NCBI GenBank assembly: GCA_964352735.1
Contig: CAYGTC010000014.1
Span: 14,644-78,643 of the forward strand
Direction of reading: 5' to 3'
DNA: 64,000 bases
DNA from: NORP309 sp964352735
Lineage (GTDB): Bacteria > Pseudomonadota > Gammaproteobacteria > Xanthomonadales > Marinicellaceae
Shown: one piece after another, positions 54,267 through 63,053 of the stretch
Layout: each line of letters opens with the position of its first letter
How positions within the stretch are numbered: the first letter of the stretch is position 1
Translations under genes and position numbers: made by a program
The notes under the pieces: model-generated
What the model saw: only the letters and a program-made list of their open reading frames with translations
Database searches by the model: none
What the model was told of the DNA's origin: nothing

Positions 54267-55067
54267 TCAACCACAGCGAGGTTTCTTGCCTTTGGCATGA
54301 GCTTGCGATGATAAAGTTAAAGCCTTAGGCATATATGCTGAGAGTTTTTTAATTCTGTTTTCTGGATTGGGGTGTGTTGACATAAACTCTGGCGACGCAT
54401 TGCCACTGGCCGCAGCCATATTTTTCCATAGATTAACACTCATTCTTGGATCAAATCCAGCTTTGGCCATCAAGTCCAAACCGTATTCGTCAGCTTCAGA
54501 TTCATGGGTACGACTGAAAGGTAAAAGAATGCCAAACTGCGATCCCACTCCCAGTGCTGTCATTAAAACCTTTTGTTGATTCTGATTGGCCATGGTGCTT
54601 TTACTGATGGCATCTGTTGCTTGCATCGCCACCTGTAAACCCATTTGTTGTGAAACCCGTTCTGCGCCATGTTTAGCTAAAACATGAGCCACTTCATGGC
54701 CCATAACTGTTGCCAATTGATCCTGATTTTCTGCTACTTTTAATAATCCAGTATGAACACCAATTTTACCGCCAGGTAATGCAAATGCATTGGCAGAGTT
54801 ATCATCAAAAACAACCACTTCCCAATTTTCATTGCGCCATTGATCAGGCAGTTCATTTATGATGGCATTGGCTACACAGTTAACATATCTGGTGGCTTTT
54901 GGGTCCTTGGATACTTTTGTCGATGTCTTCATCTTTTGAAATGAGGCCACTCCCATTTGATTCATTTTAGAATCATCAATTAAAATAAACTGCTTTCTTC
55001 CTGTTGGCGAAGTTGCACATGCCGATAACAAAACCACAAGGGTTGATATGATCAGTTGATGTTTCAT
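54267..55067 (-). CDS. M48 family metalloprotease lipoprotein
   Basis: 266 aa. A lipoprotein signal with lipobox LLSAC places it on a membrane facing the periplasm. The gluzincin motif HEVAH (in VMGHEVAHVLAKHGAERVS) and the third ligand in ESEADEYGLDLM are present, as is PGGKIGVHTGLL. It resembles LoiP/YcaL, which take part in outer-membrane protein quality control. Confidence 0.9.
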   Translation of the reverse strand: MKHQLIISTLVVLLSACATSPTGRKQFILIDDSKMNQMGVASFQKMKTSTKVSKDPKATRYVNCVANAIINELPDQWRNENWEVVVFDDNSANAFALPGGKIGVHTGLLKVAENQDQLATVMGHEVAHVLAKHGAERVSQQMGLQVAMQATDAISKSTMANQNQQKVLMTALGVGSQFGILLPFSRTHESEADEYGLDLMAKAGFDPRMSVNLWKNMAAASGNASPEFMSTHPNPENRIKKLSAYMPKALTLSSQAHAKGKKPRCG

Positions 55068-55301
55068 AATCGTCTCGTTTTTTAATTACATTCATTGTAA
55101 CTGAATCGCCTAAAGAAGTGAGGCAAAAATATTCATGATTAACAATAATTGACATGTCTTTGCATCAAACATGAAAGCTTTTTTCAATAAAAACAAAATA
55201 TTTAAAAATATATCTACATCCTATCAAACTGTGAAATATGGTATGATTTATATACCAGAATGTATTCTGGTGTATTTTTTAATTAAAAAGAGGGCAGTAA
55301 T

Positions 55302-55580
55302 ATGGAGAATTTAATTCCGTTAATCATTAATCTTATCAGTGGAGCTGTAGGCGGCAATGTCGCTGGCAAACTATTTAAAAACCTTAACCTTGGCACTTTG
55401 TTGAATTCCGTGGCAGGAATCGTAGGCGGCGGACTTGGTGGTCAGTTATTAGGCATGTTAGGTATGAGTGGAGGCGGTTCTATGGACTTAATGGGCATCA
55501 TTCAAAGTATTGGTGCTGGCGGTGTTGGCGGCGGCGTTGTCATGGCCATAGTTGGCTTTATTAAGAAAGCGATGAAATAA
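55302..55580 (+). CDS. Glycine-rich small membrane protein
   Basis: 92 aa, ribosome binding site AGAGGGCAGT. Very rich in Gly, Leu and Ile: LIINLISGAVGGNVAGKLF, GIVGGGLGGQLLGMLGMSGGG, GGVGGGVVMAIVGFIKK. GxxxG-like patterns suggest packed helices in the membrane. I recall similar uncharacterised small proteins in proteobacteria, without a function. Upstream, ACCAGAAT and ATTCTGGT (55254-55271) form a small inverted repeat. Confidence 0.65.
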   Translation: MENLIPLIINLISGAVGGNVAGKLFKNLNLGTLLNSVAGIVGGGLGGQLLGMLGMSGGGSMDLMGIIQSIGAGGVGGGVVMAIVGFIKKAMK

Positions 55581-55596
55581 ATCTTAAATCCAGTAC

Positions 55597-55640
55597 ATAG
55601 AGCACAACAAATCAGTGAAATGATTCATGTTGTGCTCTAT
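55597..55640. terminator. 13-bp perfect inverted repeat between convergent genes
   Basis: ATAGAGCACAACA (55597-55609) with its complement (55628-55640), 18-nt loop. Probably terminates one or both of the convergent genes. Confidence 0.5.
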
Positions 55641-55656
55641 AGAATGACAAAAAAAT

Positions 55657-55932
55657 TCAGTCGGGATTATTCAATAACACTAAAATCTTGCCAATATATT
55701 CATCAATCCTAACATCATTACTACTGTCATAGTCTTCTAACAAATCCATTGCTTCATAACACAGTAAGTTGATTTCATCAAAGCCATAACTGCCGCTTGA
55801 TCCTGCTAATTTATGTAACATAGCCCCAAGTGATAAGATGTCTTTTGCTTGCCATGCACCTTCTATATCTTTATGCTTTTGTGCAAAAGTAGCCACGTAT
55901 CTTTTTTTTATGGCTAAAAATTGATCAAACAT
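55657..55932 (-). CDS. Histidine phosphotransfer (HPt) domain protein
   Basis: 91 aa from the ATG at 55932 (MFDQFLAIKKRYV), which overlaps the stop of the OmpA-like gene by one nucleotide (TAATG) with GGGAGA upstream. The HPt motif LHKLAGSSGSYGF contains the phosphorylatable histidine. A four-helix bundle that relays phosphate between a hybrid kinase and a response regulator; neither partner is encoded nearby. Confidence 0.82.
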   Translation of the reverse strand: MFDQFLAIKKRYVATFAQKHKDIEGAWQAKDILSLGAMLHKLAGSSGSYGFDEINLLCYEAMDLLEDYDSSNDVRIDEYIGKILVLLNNPD

Positions 55933-58268
55933 TAATCTCCCACCCATAATGCAACTTTGGCTTGAGCAGTTTCACCATTACCATCAGTAATTGTATAATA
56001 AAACTCTGTATTACCCGTGTAAAACTGTGGCGGCTGATATGTCATCGAACCATCTTCATTGACAGTCAAAGTGCCTGCTAAATTTGAAGTATCAACAGAT
56101 ACAATACTGATTGCATCGCCATCTGGGTCACTGTCATTTTCCAAAGGATTAAATGTCAGAGGTGTGTTCATCATAACCATATACATATCGTCTATGGCCA
56201 CAGGCGGTTCATTTTCTGGTGGCGGTGGCGGTGGAGGCGGTTCAACAGCTTCTACAGTAACAGTAACAGTTGCAGTGCTTTCTTCACCGTCCTCATCAGA
56301 GACAATGTATGTAAAGGTATCAATCCCTTCAAAATTCTCATTGGCCTGATAAGTTATGGTTCCATCTTCATTATTTGATACTGTTCCATTTTGCGGTTGA
56401 GAAACATTTTTAACAACTAACACATCTCCATCACTGTCACTGTCATTACTGATGACATCAATGATTAAGAGTTCTGACCCTTCAACTGTAGCAGAATCGT
56501 CAACGGCCACTGGAGCGCTGTTTTCAACAGTAACGGTTACCTCAGCTGATGCCTGATCACCATTACCATCATCAATCACATAGGTAAAAGTGTCCGTACC
56601 AATAAAACCTTGAGTTGGTGTATAAGTCACTGATGTACCATTGTTTACTACAGTACCATTGGCTGGTTGCATAACATCTACAATGGTGAGATCGTCATTA
56701 TCTGGATCCGAATCATTATTCAAAATATCAATAAAGTTTGCTGATGAATTACGTAATACTGTCAAGCTGTCATTATCCGCCATCGGTGCTTGATTGAGAA
56801 AAACACGATCGCCTAATGTTTCAATTTGCTCTTGCTCCTGGTATTGATAAACATCAACGGTACGCTTATGTTTTGCGGGATTATTCAAAGCCCTAGCTAA
56901 CCAGGATGGTGCCACTTTAACAGGCTTTTTAACCCATTTTACAGGCACTTCATCTGGCATGATGGTTTCTTCATTGTAATCACTTTCAATGGTTAAGAAA
57001 CTGATTGCAACCCGTCTATTTTTGGCAATTTCAGGGCCATCATTATCAAAAGCAGGTTCGGCTTCTCCTTTTCCTGAAGAAATGATCAAATTGGCATCTA
57101 TGCCTTGTGAAATAAAGAAGTTTTCAGCTGCAGCAGCCCTTCTCTCTGAAAGGCTTTGATTGTATTGATCAGTACCAATTGAGCAGGTATGACCAATAAT
57201 ATTAATTTTTGAACCCAGTTTTTGCGATTTAATTTGTTGTACAACGCCTTGAAGGGTATTAATGGTATCCTCTCTCAATACTGAAGAGTCTAGATTAAAG
57301 AAAGCCATTGAAGACAAATCAATTTCATTTTGGACAACCACTCTGCGTTGCTCTTTCAGTATCGCTAAGGCCTCTTCATCAACCACTTTAACTTCTTCGA
57401 AACGTTCTGTAGGGCGATAAGTTTGACCGAAATCATAGCGATACATTAGGTAGGCTCTTGTATCACTTGAGTCAATTACAAAATCACCATTTTTTTCCAC
57501 TTGCTCAATGTGTAACGCAACAGAGTGTCCAGTGTTATAAAAGTATTTTTCAAGGTCAAGACTGAGGGTAAATTGATCAGAATCAAAATCACCGACCTCA
57601 TAATCCAAACCACCGGTTAATCTGAATAGGTGTGAATCAAAATATTTTCCAAGTCTACCACCCAATCCCCAATCATAAGGGTGCTCATAAACACGTGTAA
57701 TGGTTTCTATGGTTTGGTCCTGGATGAAATCAATGCCACCAATGTTTCCTGTGATTACGTTATTTTCAAAAATCGAAGTATTGCTGATCAATCTTTCATC
57801 TGTAATAGCAACGCTACCATAGACATTCCAAAAACGGTCTTTAACTTCTCTTCCACCACCAAAAGTGAACTTTCTATCATTTTCACTGTTCTGATCTAAA
57901 GCAAAAAACAATTTATTGACTTTATAACTGTCCCCATTATCAATCAGATCTTGTTCAGATTGTGCGCCTGAAATCCAGTGATAATCAAGCTCCAAACCAC
58001 CTGCGCCATCTGAAAACCATGCCTGACCCATCCAATTAGAACGGTAAGTGGTATTAAATGACTTTAAAAAGTCACCGATGATTTCGCCTTCATTATTGAT
58101 GCCTATACCCAAACGCGTTTGATCGCCTGAATAGGCATAATTGATTTGATTCAATTCTCGGGCCTGAGATTGAGTTTCAGATTGAGTCTGAGCAGATGCC
58201 CCTCCCACACTGATAATGGCAGTGGCAAGCGTGGATGTAATGACCAGTTTTTTATTCTTTTTTATCAT
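55932..58268 (-). CDS. Outer-membrane beta-barrel / OmpA domain protein with Ig-like tail
   Basis: 778 aa with signal peptide (MIKKNKKLVITSTLATAIIS). Residues about 30-270 look like an outer-membrane barrel (alternating aromatic strands, LFFALDQN, YLMYRYDFG). About 310-430 is an OmpA peptidoglycan-binding domain (FNLDSSVLREDTINTLQGVV, IIGHTCSIGTDQYNQSLSERRAAAA, NRRVAISFL). About 490-778 holds three cadherin/Ig-like repeats (ILNNDSDPDNDDLTIVDV, VISNDSDSDGDVLVVKNV, PLENDSDPDGDAISIVSV, each ending in a TFTY or EFYY strand), with an octaproline linker before the third. Having adhesion-type repeats after the OmpA domain is unusual. Confidence 0.8.
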   Translation of the reverse strand: MIKKNKKLVITSTLATAIISVGGASAQTQSETQSQARELNQINYAYSGDQTRLGIGINNEGEIIGDFLKSFNTTYRSNWMGQAWFSDGAGGLELDYHWISGAQSEQDLIDNGDSYKVNKLFFALDQNSENDRKFTFGGGREVKDRFWNVYGSVAITDERLISNTSIFENNVITGNIGGIDFIQDQTIETITRVYEHPYDWGLGGRLGKYFDSHLFRLTGGLDYEVGDFDSDQFTLSLDLEKYFYNTGHSVALHIEQVEKNGDFVIDSSDTRAYLMYRYDFGQTYRPTERFEEVKVVDEEALAILKEQRRVVVQNEIDLSSMAFFNLDSSVLREDTINTLQGVVQQIKSQKLGSKINIIGHTCSIGTDQYNQSLSERRAAAAENFFISQGIDANLIISSGKGEAEPAFDNDGPEIAKNRRVAISFLTIESDYNEETIMPDEVPVKWVKKPVKVAPSWLARALNNPAKHKRTVDVYQYQEQEQIETLGDRVFLNQAPMADNDSLTVLRNSSANFIDILNNDSDPDNDDLTIVDVMQPANGTVVNNGTSVTYTPTQGFIGTDTFTYVIDDGNGDQASAEVTVTVENSAPVAVDDSATVEGSELLIIDVISNDSDSDGDVLVVKNVSQPQNGTVSNNEDGTITYQANENFEGIDTFTYIVSDEDGEESTATVTVTVEAVEPPPPPPPPENEPPVAIDDMYMVMMNTPLTFNPLENDSDPDGDAISIVSVDTSNLAGTLTVNEDGSMTYQPPQFYTGNTEFYYTITDGNGETAQAKVALWVGD

Positions 58269-58314
58269 AATTTTGAGCTATAAGTGGCTGTATTACTGGC
58301 ATTTTAACAAAGAA

Positions 58315-59424
58315 TTAACGTAACTCCGCATTTTTTAGCAATTTGTCACAAATATATACAATATCTTCTTGATTTATTTGCAAATAAAATGGCAGAGCCA
58401 AACATTGACTGGCAATAAGCTCTGTATTTTTTAACTTTCCCTGAGTTAATTGACTCTGATAGTAAGGCTGCAAATGGACTGGCGCAAAATATCGCCCGCA
58501 TTGAATACCATCGTTATTCATGGCCTCATACACACAATCCCTGTCATGATTCAACAAACGTACCACATAAACAAACCATGCTGAGTTGGGCTCATGTTGA
58601 TCAAAATTCGGACACAGTATTGAATGTTCATAGGGTTTGAGTTGTTGATGATAATATTCAGCAATAATACGACGTTTGTGCATGATATCCTGCAATCTAT
58701 CCAATTGAGACAATCCTAAGGCTGCATTCACATCACTGAGGCGTGCATTCCAGCCAAACTGTTGTTGATCATAAAGCTCACCATTCATACTTCGTCCATG
58801 GTTGCGTAGCAACTCACATGAATGATGAATCTTCTCATCATCAGTCACAATCATGCCGCCTTCGCCTGTGGTGATTTGTTTGTTAGGATAAAAACCAAAC
58901 ACTCCCACATCAGCAAACTTACCAAGCATGGTTTGTTGATAGCGGTTTCCAATCGCCTCACAAGCGTCTTCTATGACTTTTAACTCATGCTTGTGCGCAA
59001 CTTTCATAATCTCATTGATTGGAGCCGCTTTACCAAAAGCATGGACCACAATAATGGCTTTTGATTTTTCTGTAATATGTGCGCGCAAATCATTGACATC
59101 CATTCCATAAGACTCATGTACTATATCAACCATGACAGGTATAGCACCAACAGCAACAATACTGTTAACCGTTGCTGGCACAGTAAATGATACAGTAATC
59201 ACTTCATCGCCAGGCTTTACACCCAAAGCTTGTAGAGCAATAATCAACCCTGCCGTACCAGAACTGACTGCACAGGCGTAATGGTTGCCTGTTAACTGAC
59301 AAAATTTTTGTTCAAATTTTGATACAACTGGCCCCCGTGATAAATGCTGTGATCTCAGCACTTTAGTCACCGCTTCAATGTCTTTATCAATTATCTGAGG
59401 CTGCGCAAGAGGATACTTTTTCAT
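58315..59424 (-). CDS. DegT/DnrJ/EryC1 family sugar aminotransferase
   Basis: 369 aa PLP enzyme that aminates a nucleotide-linked keto sugar. SSGTAGLIIALQALGVKPGDEVI binds the cofactor phosphate; VIEDACEAIG and FGFYPNKQITTGEGGMIV contain the PLP aspartate and Schiff-base lysine. It overlaps the NeuC-like gene by 4 nt, so both act in one route to an amino sugar of a surface glycan. Confidence 0.9.
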   Translation of the reverse strand: MKKYPLAQPQIIDKDIEAVTKVLRSQHLSRGPVVSKFEQKFCQLTGNHYACAVSSGTAGLIIALQALGVKPGDEVITVSFTVPATVNSIVAVGAIPVMVDIVHESYGMDVNDLRAHITEKSKAIIVVHAFGKAAPINEIMKVAHKHELKVIEDACEAIGNRYQQTMLGKFADVGVFGFYPNKQITTGEGGMIVTDDEKIHHSCELLRNHGRSMNGELYDQQQFGWNARLSDVNAALGLSQLDRLQDIMHKRRIIAEYYHQQLKPYEHSILCPNFDQHEPNSAWFVYVVRLLNHDRDCVYEAMNNDGIQCGRYFAPVHLQPYYQSQLTQGKLKNTELIASQCLALPFYLQINQEDIVYICDKLLKNAELR

Positions 59425-60569
59425 AGCATATTTTTCTTAAATAGCAGGTTTTCATTGATTTCAACTGTACTCAAAACATCTGCTATTTTCTCTGCTGCAA
59501 ACCCCTTTCCATAAGGATTAGATGTATCACTGATGGTCGATTTAAAAGATGCAGACAATCCTTTATCAATGGTCTGTGCTATCACACCTGCATCAGGCTT
59601 AACATCTATGATATTTTTGGCCTGCTCTCGCCCTTGTTGACGAATGCCAATATTTATACAAGGCAGTTTCAGTGATGGCGTTTCCATAATGCCACTGGAT
59701 GAATTGCCCATCATGAGGTCAGCTCGTTTCAATAAACCCCAATAAACCTGAGCAGATAAATTTACATAAATCTGCGCATGTGAGCGTTCACGACAAAATT
59801 GTTGTGCTTTTTCCATAATTTGATGTGATCCTGTATCTGCATTTGGAAAACAAAATATTAATTGCTCCTTCCTGTCAGCCAGCGCAGCAAATAGAGAATG
59901 TTGTTCAATTGCTGAATCTTTGTACATGGTTACGGGGTGATAGGCAATAACGATCAACTGATTTGATGACTGTATCTGAAATTGCTTTTCAATGGCGTCT
60001 CTTTTTGGGATTTGACTTCTGCGCAAATGATCAAGTGAAGGTGCTCCGCTGAGATGAACCCTCCACGGCTCTTCTCCCATTGCCAATACCCTTTGTTGAG
60101 CTTTTTGGGTGGGGGTAAAATGTATGTGACTCATTTTTGTTAAGGCATTGCGCACAGCATCATCAATTGCGCCCTCAGAAACATCACCACCTTCAATGTG
60201 AGCAATCGGAATCCTCAATGTCAAAGCCACATTGGCTGGAGCCAACATTTCATAACGATCTGCAATAATCAGCAGCATATCAGGGCGCATATCAGCCAGC
60301 ATGTCTGTTAAGCCTAAAATTGCCAGCCCTAAAGATTTTGCCATCCCTACATCGGTATCAGAACTTATCAGGCATTCAAGGGTTTTGACCTGATTGAAAC
60401 CATCTTGCTTTATTTGCTGCCATGTTTCCCCATACTCAGGTGACAAATGCGGCCCAAAACATATGATTGTCAAATCTATTGATTCTTTTTCATCCAATAA
60501 CTTTAACGGCCAGAACAAATGACTGTAATCTGCTCTTGATGAAGTGATTGCCACAATTTTTTTGCACAT
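59421..60569 (-). CDS. Hydrolysing UDP-N-acetylglucosamine 2-epimerase (NeuC/LegG-like)
   Basis: 382 aa. The start AITSSRADYSHLFWPLKLL, ADRYEMLAPANVAL, AHIEGGDVSEGAIDDAVRNALTKMSHIHF and GNSSSGIMETPSL match the NeuC branch, which releases ManNAc or a di-acetamido relative from its UDP sugar. In sialic- or legionaminic-acid pathways this precedes a NeuB-type synthase; none is in the window. Divergent from the isocitrate dehydrogenase gene by 65 bp. Confidence 0.88.
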   Translation of the reverse strand: MCKKIVAITSSRADYSHLFWPLKLLDEKESIDLTIICFGPHLSPEYGETWQQIKQDGFNQVKTLECLISSDTDVGMAKSLGLAILGLTDMLADMRPDMLLIIADRYEMLAPANVALTLRIPIAHIEGGDVSEGAIDDAVRNALTKMSHIHFTPTQKAQQRVLAMGEEPWRVHLSGAPSLDHLRRSQIPKRDAIEKQFQIQSSNQLIVIAYHPVTMYKDSAIEQHSLFAALADRKEQLIFCFPNADTGSHQIMEKAQQFCRERSHAQIYVNLSAQVYWGLLKRADLMMGNSSSGIMETPSLKLPCINIGIRQQGREQAKNIIDVKPDAGVIAQTIDKGLSASFKSTISDTSNPYGKGFAAEKIADVLSTVEINENLLFKKNML

Positions 60570-60634
60570 GCTTACTTATAATTATTCTCAAATAGAGTAC
60601 AATATATACCGATTTTACAAAAGACAAAACATAT

Positions 60635-61639
60635 ATGAAGAATAAAATAACAATTATTAATGGTGACGGCATTGGGCCGGAAATTATGGATGCAACCATT
60701 CGTGTACTGGACGCCGTTGGAGCTGGTTTGGAGTACGAACATGTAGATGCTGGCTTAATGGCATTAGAAAAACATGGGAAATTGTTGCCCGAAGACACAC
60801 TTGAAACCATCGCAAAAAATAAAATCTGCTTAAAAGGGCCATTAACCACTCCCATTGGCAAAGGCTTCAGTTCCATCAATGTCGCTTTGCGTAAACACTT
60901 TAAACTGTATGCCAACCTAAGACCAGCCATCACTTTCCCAGGTACAAAAGCCAGATATGATGACATTGACATCATTACTGTCAGAGAAAACACTGAAGGT
61001 GCATACAGACAGGAAGGGCAAACCATCAATGATGAGAGAACCACCGCAACATCAGAGATTATCATTACTCGTCAAGCTTGTGAAAAAATCATCCGTTATG
61101 CATTTGATATTGCCGTAAAAGCTGACCGTAAGAAAGTCACAGCGGTTCACAAAGCCAACATCATGAAAACCGTATCTGGTTTATTCCTTGAAGTCGCGGA
61201 AGAAATTGCAAAAGAATACCCACAAATCGAATTCAACAGTTTGATTGTTGACAACACCTGCATGCAATTGGTGATGAATCCACAACAATTCGACATTATA
61301 GTTACAACCAATTTATTTGGTGACATTATTTCTGACCTTTGTGCCGGTCTTATCGGCGGTCTGGGCATGGCGCCAGGTGCCAACATTGGCGAAGACTCAG
61401 CCATTTTTGAAGCCGTGCATGGTTCTGCACCAGACATTGCAGGCAAAAAAATCGCAAATCCCACAGCATTGATTTTGGCTGCAGCCTTGATGCTGGAACA
61501 TATGAACATGCATGACAAAGCCAGCAAAATACGCAATGCCATTCGCGATGTATTAACCCAGAAAGATCGCCTCACAGGAGATCTTGGCGGCTCTGGCAAA
61601 ACTCAAGAGTTTGCTGACGCCATCATAGAAAGGTTGTAA
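60635..61639 (+). CDS. icd: NAD-type isocitrate dehydrogenase
   Basis: 334 aa beta-decarboxylating dehydrogenase. INGDGIGPEIMDATIRVLDA, SSINVALRKHFKLYANLRPA (substrate Ser and Arg), HKANIMK, NLFGDIISDLCAGLIGGLGMAPGANIG and VHGSAPDIAGKKIANPTA are the family signatures. The S-N-V-A-L-R block and short length favour the NAD-linked isocitrate type over isopropylmalate dehydrogenase; cofactor preference remains an inference. Confidence 0.85.
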   Translation: MKNKITIINGDGIGPEIMDATIRVLDAVGAGLEYEHVDAGLMALEKHGKLLPEDTLETIAKNKICLKGPLTTPIGKGFSSINVALRKHFKLYANLRPAITFPGTKARYDDIDIITVRENTEGAYRQEGQTINDERTTATSEIIITRQACEKIIRYAFDIAVKADRKKVTAVHKANIMKTVSGLFLEVAEEIAKEYPQIEFNSLIVDNTCMQLVMNPQQFDIIVTTNLFGDIISDLCAGLIGGLGMAPGANIGEDSAIFEAVHGSAPDIAGKKIANPTALILAAALMLEHMNMHDKASKIRNAIRDVLTQKDRLTGDLGGSGKTQEFADAIIERL

Positions 61640-61663
61640 TCAATCCTCAAAGCATTAAAACAA

Positions 61664-61691
61664 TGGGGACCAGACCTTTAACTGGCCCCCA
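61664..61691 (+). terminator. Probable terminator of the isocitrate dehydrogenase gene
   Basis: GGGG/CCCC and CCAG/CTGG stems around an 8-nt loop with one mismatch, 24 nt after the stop; weak T content follows. Confidence 0.45.
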
Positions 61692-61737
61692 TATTACTCT
61701 CATCTCACCTGTTGGTTTTACCTGCATTAAACACAAT

Positions 61738-62712
61738 TCATCCTTTTTGTCCTTCAATACTAAAATCGATGCTATTTTTATCCAAAATCCCTTGCACAAA
61801 ATCAAGCCATTGATCATTGGGCACCCATACCTTCTTCAAACTTTGAAACGCCTCTTTTGGAGCAACTTTCTCATGTATGACTTGATATAGAAAAGTAAAT
61901 GCTGATGCCCTCATGTTCATTTGACAATGCACCAGAGCTTTCTTACTGTGTTCATTACCAAGCACCTTGCTGAATAATTCAAACTCTTGTTCTGTTGGGT
62001 TTTTCCAATTGACAGGAATATTGACATACAATGCACCTGCCTTCGAAACAAGCCCACCTTCATGCAACAAAGACCCTTGCGATTGTGCTGGTGCTAAGTT
62101 AATCACTAAATCATAGTCTTCATCCGCAAGAAAAGTCAGTACGTTTTCTGATGGCTGGCCAGCAGTGTGAATTCTTTCACTGACCCTCACAAAATTAAGC
62201 ACATCCTCTATAGGCTCTTTAACTGGCCCAGTTTTATTACTCTGTGGCGGAATCTGAAAATGTTGATATGATACATTTTCACGATCGAGATTGACCTGAA
62301 AAACATCACCATAGTCATGTTCAGATAGGTCTTTTAATTTTTCACCAGTCAACAAAGACACCAATTGCGGTGTTGTATTGCTGTGCCCAATCACCAAAAC
62401 GTGACCATCAAGAGTTTTTAGTTTTTCTGCAAACTCTGCCAATTGACGCGGATCATAACTTTTTATGGGTAACGAATGTAGTTCTGCGGTCGGTTGTGCT
62501 GTTTCTTCGGTACGTAAATATTGTGTTGAATAAACATATGCAACATCTACATGCTCAAGTAAATATGCCAACTGCTTGGCCCTGTCTTTTCCTTCTTTTG
62601 TCAATGAGGGGTTATTACCCACCTGTTTTTCTGCATGCCTGGCCAAATAAACGCTATACGAATGGCTTTGTGAAGAAACAAGTGCCATAATTAGCAGTAG
62701 AAAAATGCGCAT
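61738..62712 (-). CDS. Secreted fusion of a histidine phosphatase and a PTP-like phosphatase
   Basis: 324 aa from the ATG at 62712, chosen because TTGGAG lies 8 nt upstream and a signal peptide (MRIFLLLIMALVSSQSHS) follows. Residues about 20-150 are a histidine phosphatase: YLARHAEK, YSTQYLRTEETAQPT and VIGHSNTTPQL supply the two catalytic histidines and arginines. Residues about 175-320 resemble a tyrosine-phosphatase-like domain (RIHTAGQPSENVL, YDLVINLAP, VHCQMNMRASAFTFLY). Its cysteine loop is C-x4-R rather than the classical C-x5-R. Presumably periplasmic. Confidence 0.75.
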   Translation of the reverse strand: MRIFLLLIMALVSSQSHSYSVYLARHAEKQVGNNPSLTKEGKDRAKQLAYLLEHVDVAYVYSTQYLRTEETAQPTAELHSLPIKSYDPRQLAEFAEKLKTLDGHVLVIGHSNTTPQLVSLLTGEKLKDLSEHDYGDVFQVNLDRENVSYQHFQIPPQSNKTGPVKEPIEDVLNFVRVSERIHTAGQPSENVLTFLADEDYDLVINLAPAQSQGSLLHEGGLVSKAGALYVNIPVNWKNPTEQEFELFSKVLGNEHSKKALVHCQMNMRASAFTFLYQVIHEKVAPKEAFQSLKKVWVPNDQWLDFVQGILDKNSIDFSIEGQKG

Positions 62713-63053
62713 GATAAACTCCAAATGATGTTTAAACTGTTAATTATTGTACCAACTTGCTCATCCTAAGAGTAACAATTTAAGCGATCAAAGCCAATAA
62801 ATGTACAATAGCTTAAATATTTCATCATAGAATCGAATTTATTTTATCTACCGAGTTGATGAAATATTCGGGTTAGTTCACAGCCGTTCAATTTCTTACC
62901 TTTAAAAAACCTTCTTTTTCACTCAAAACAATAAAGCTAAATAGACCGAAAAATCAAACTCTATCTGTCTATAATTGATAATAGAGAACCTGAGCGTCAC
63001 GAATTTAAAATCAGGTCATATCTATTCAACACTAACAAAACAAAGAGGAAAAC
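62713..63053. other. Intergenic region with inverted repeat copy D
   Basis: 341 bp between the phosphatase fusion and the last gene. Besides repeat copy D (62814-62875) I see no other element; the ribosome binding site AGAGGAAAAC at its end serves the gene at 63054. Confidence 0.45.
62814..62875. repeat. Dispersed repeat, copy D: two cores in inverted orientation
   Basis: AATATTTCATCA (62816-62827) faces its exact complement TGATGAAATATT (62857-62868), which continues as CGGGTTA and so matches TAACCCGAATATTTCATCA of copy B. It could fold as a hairpin and looks like a small mobile or palindromic intergenic element. Confidence 0.6.
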
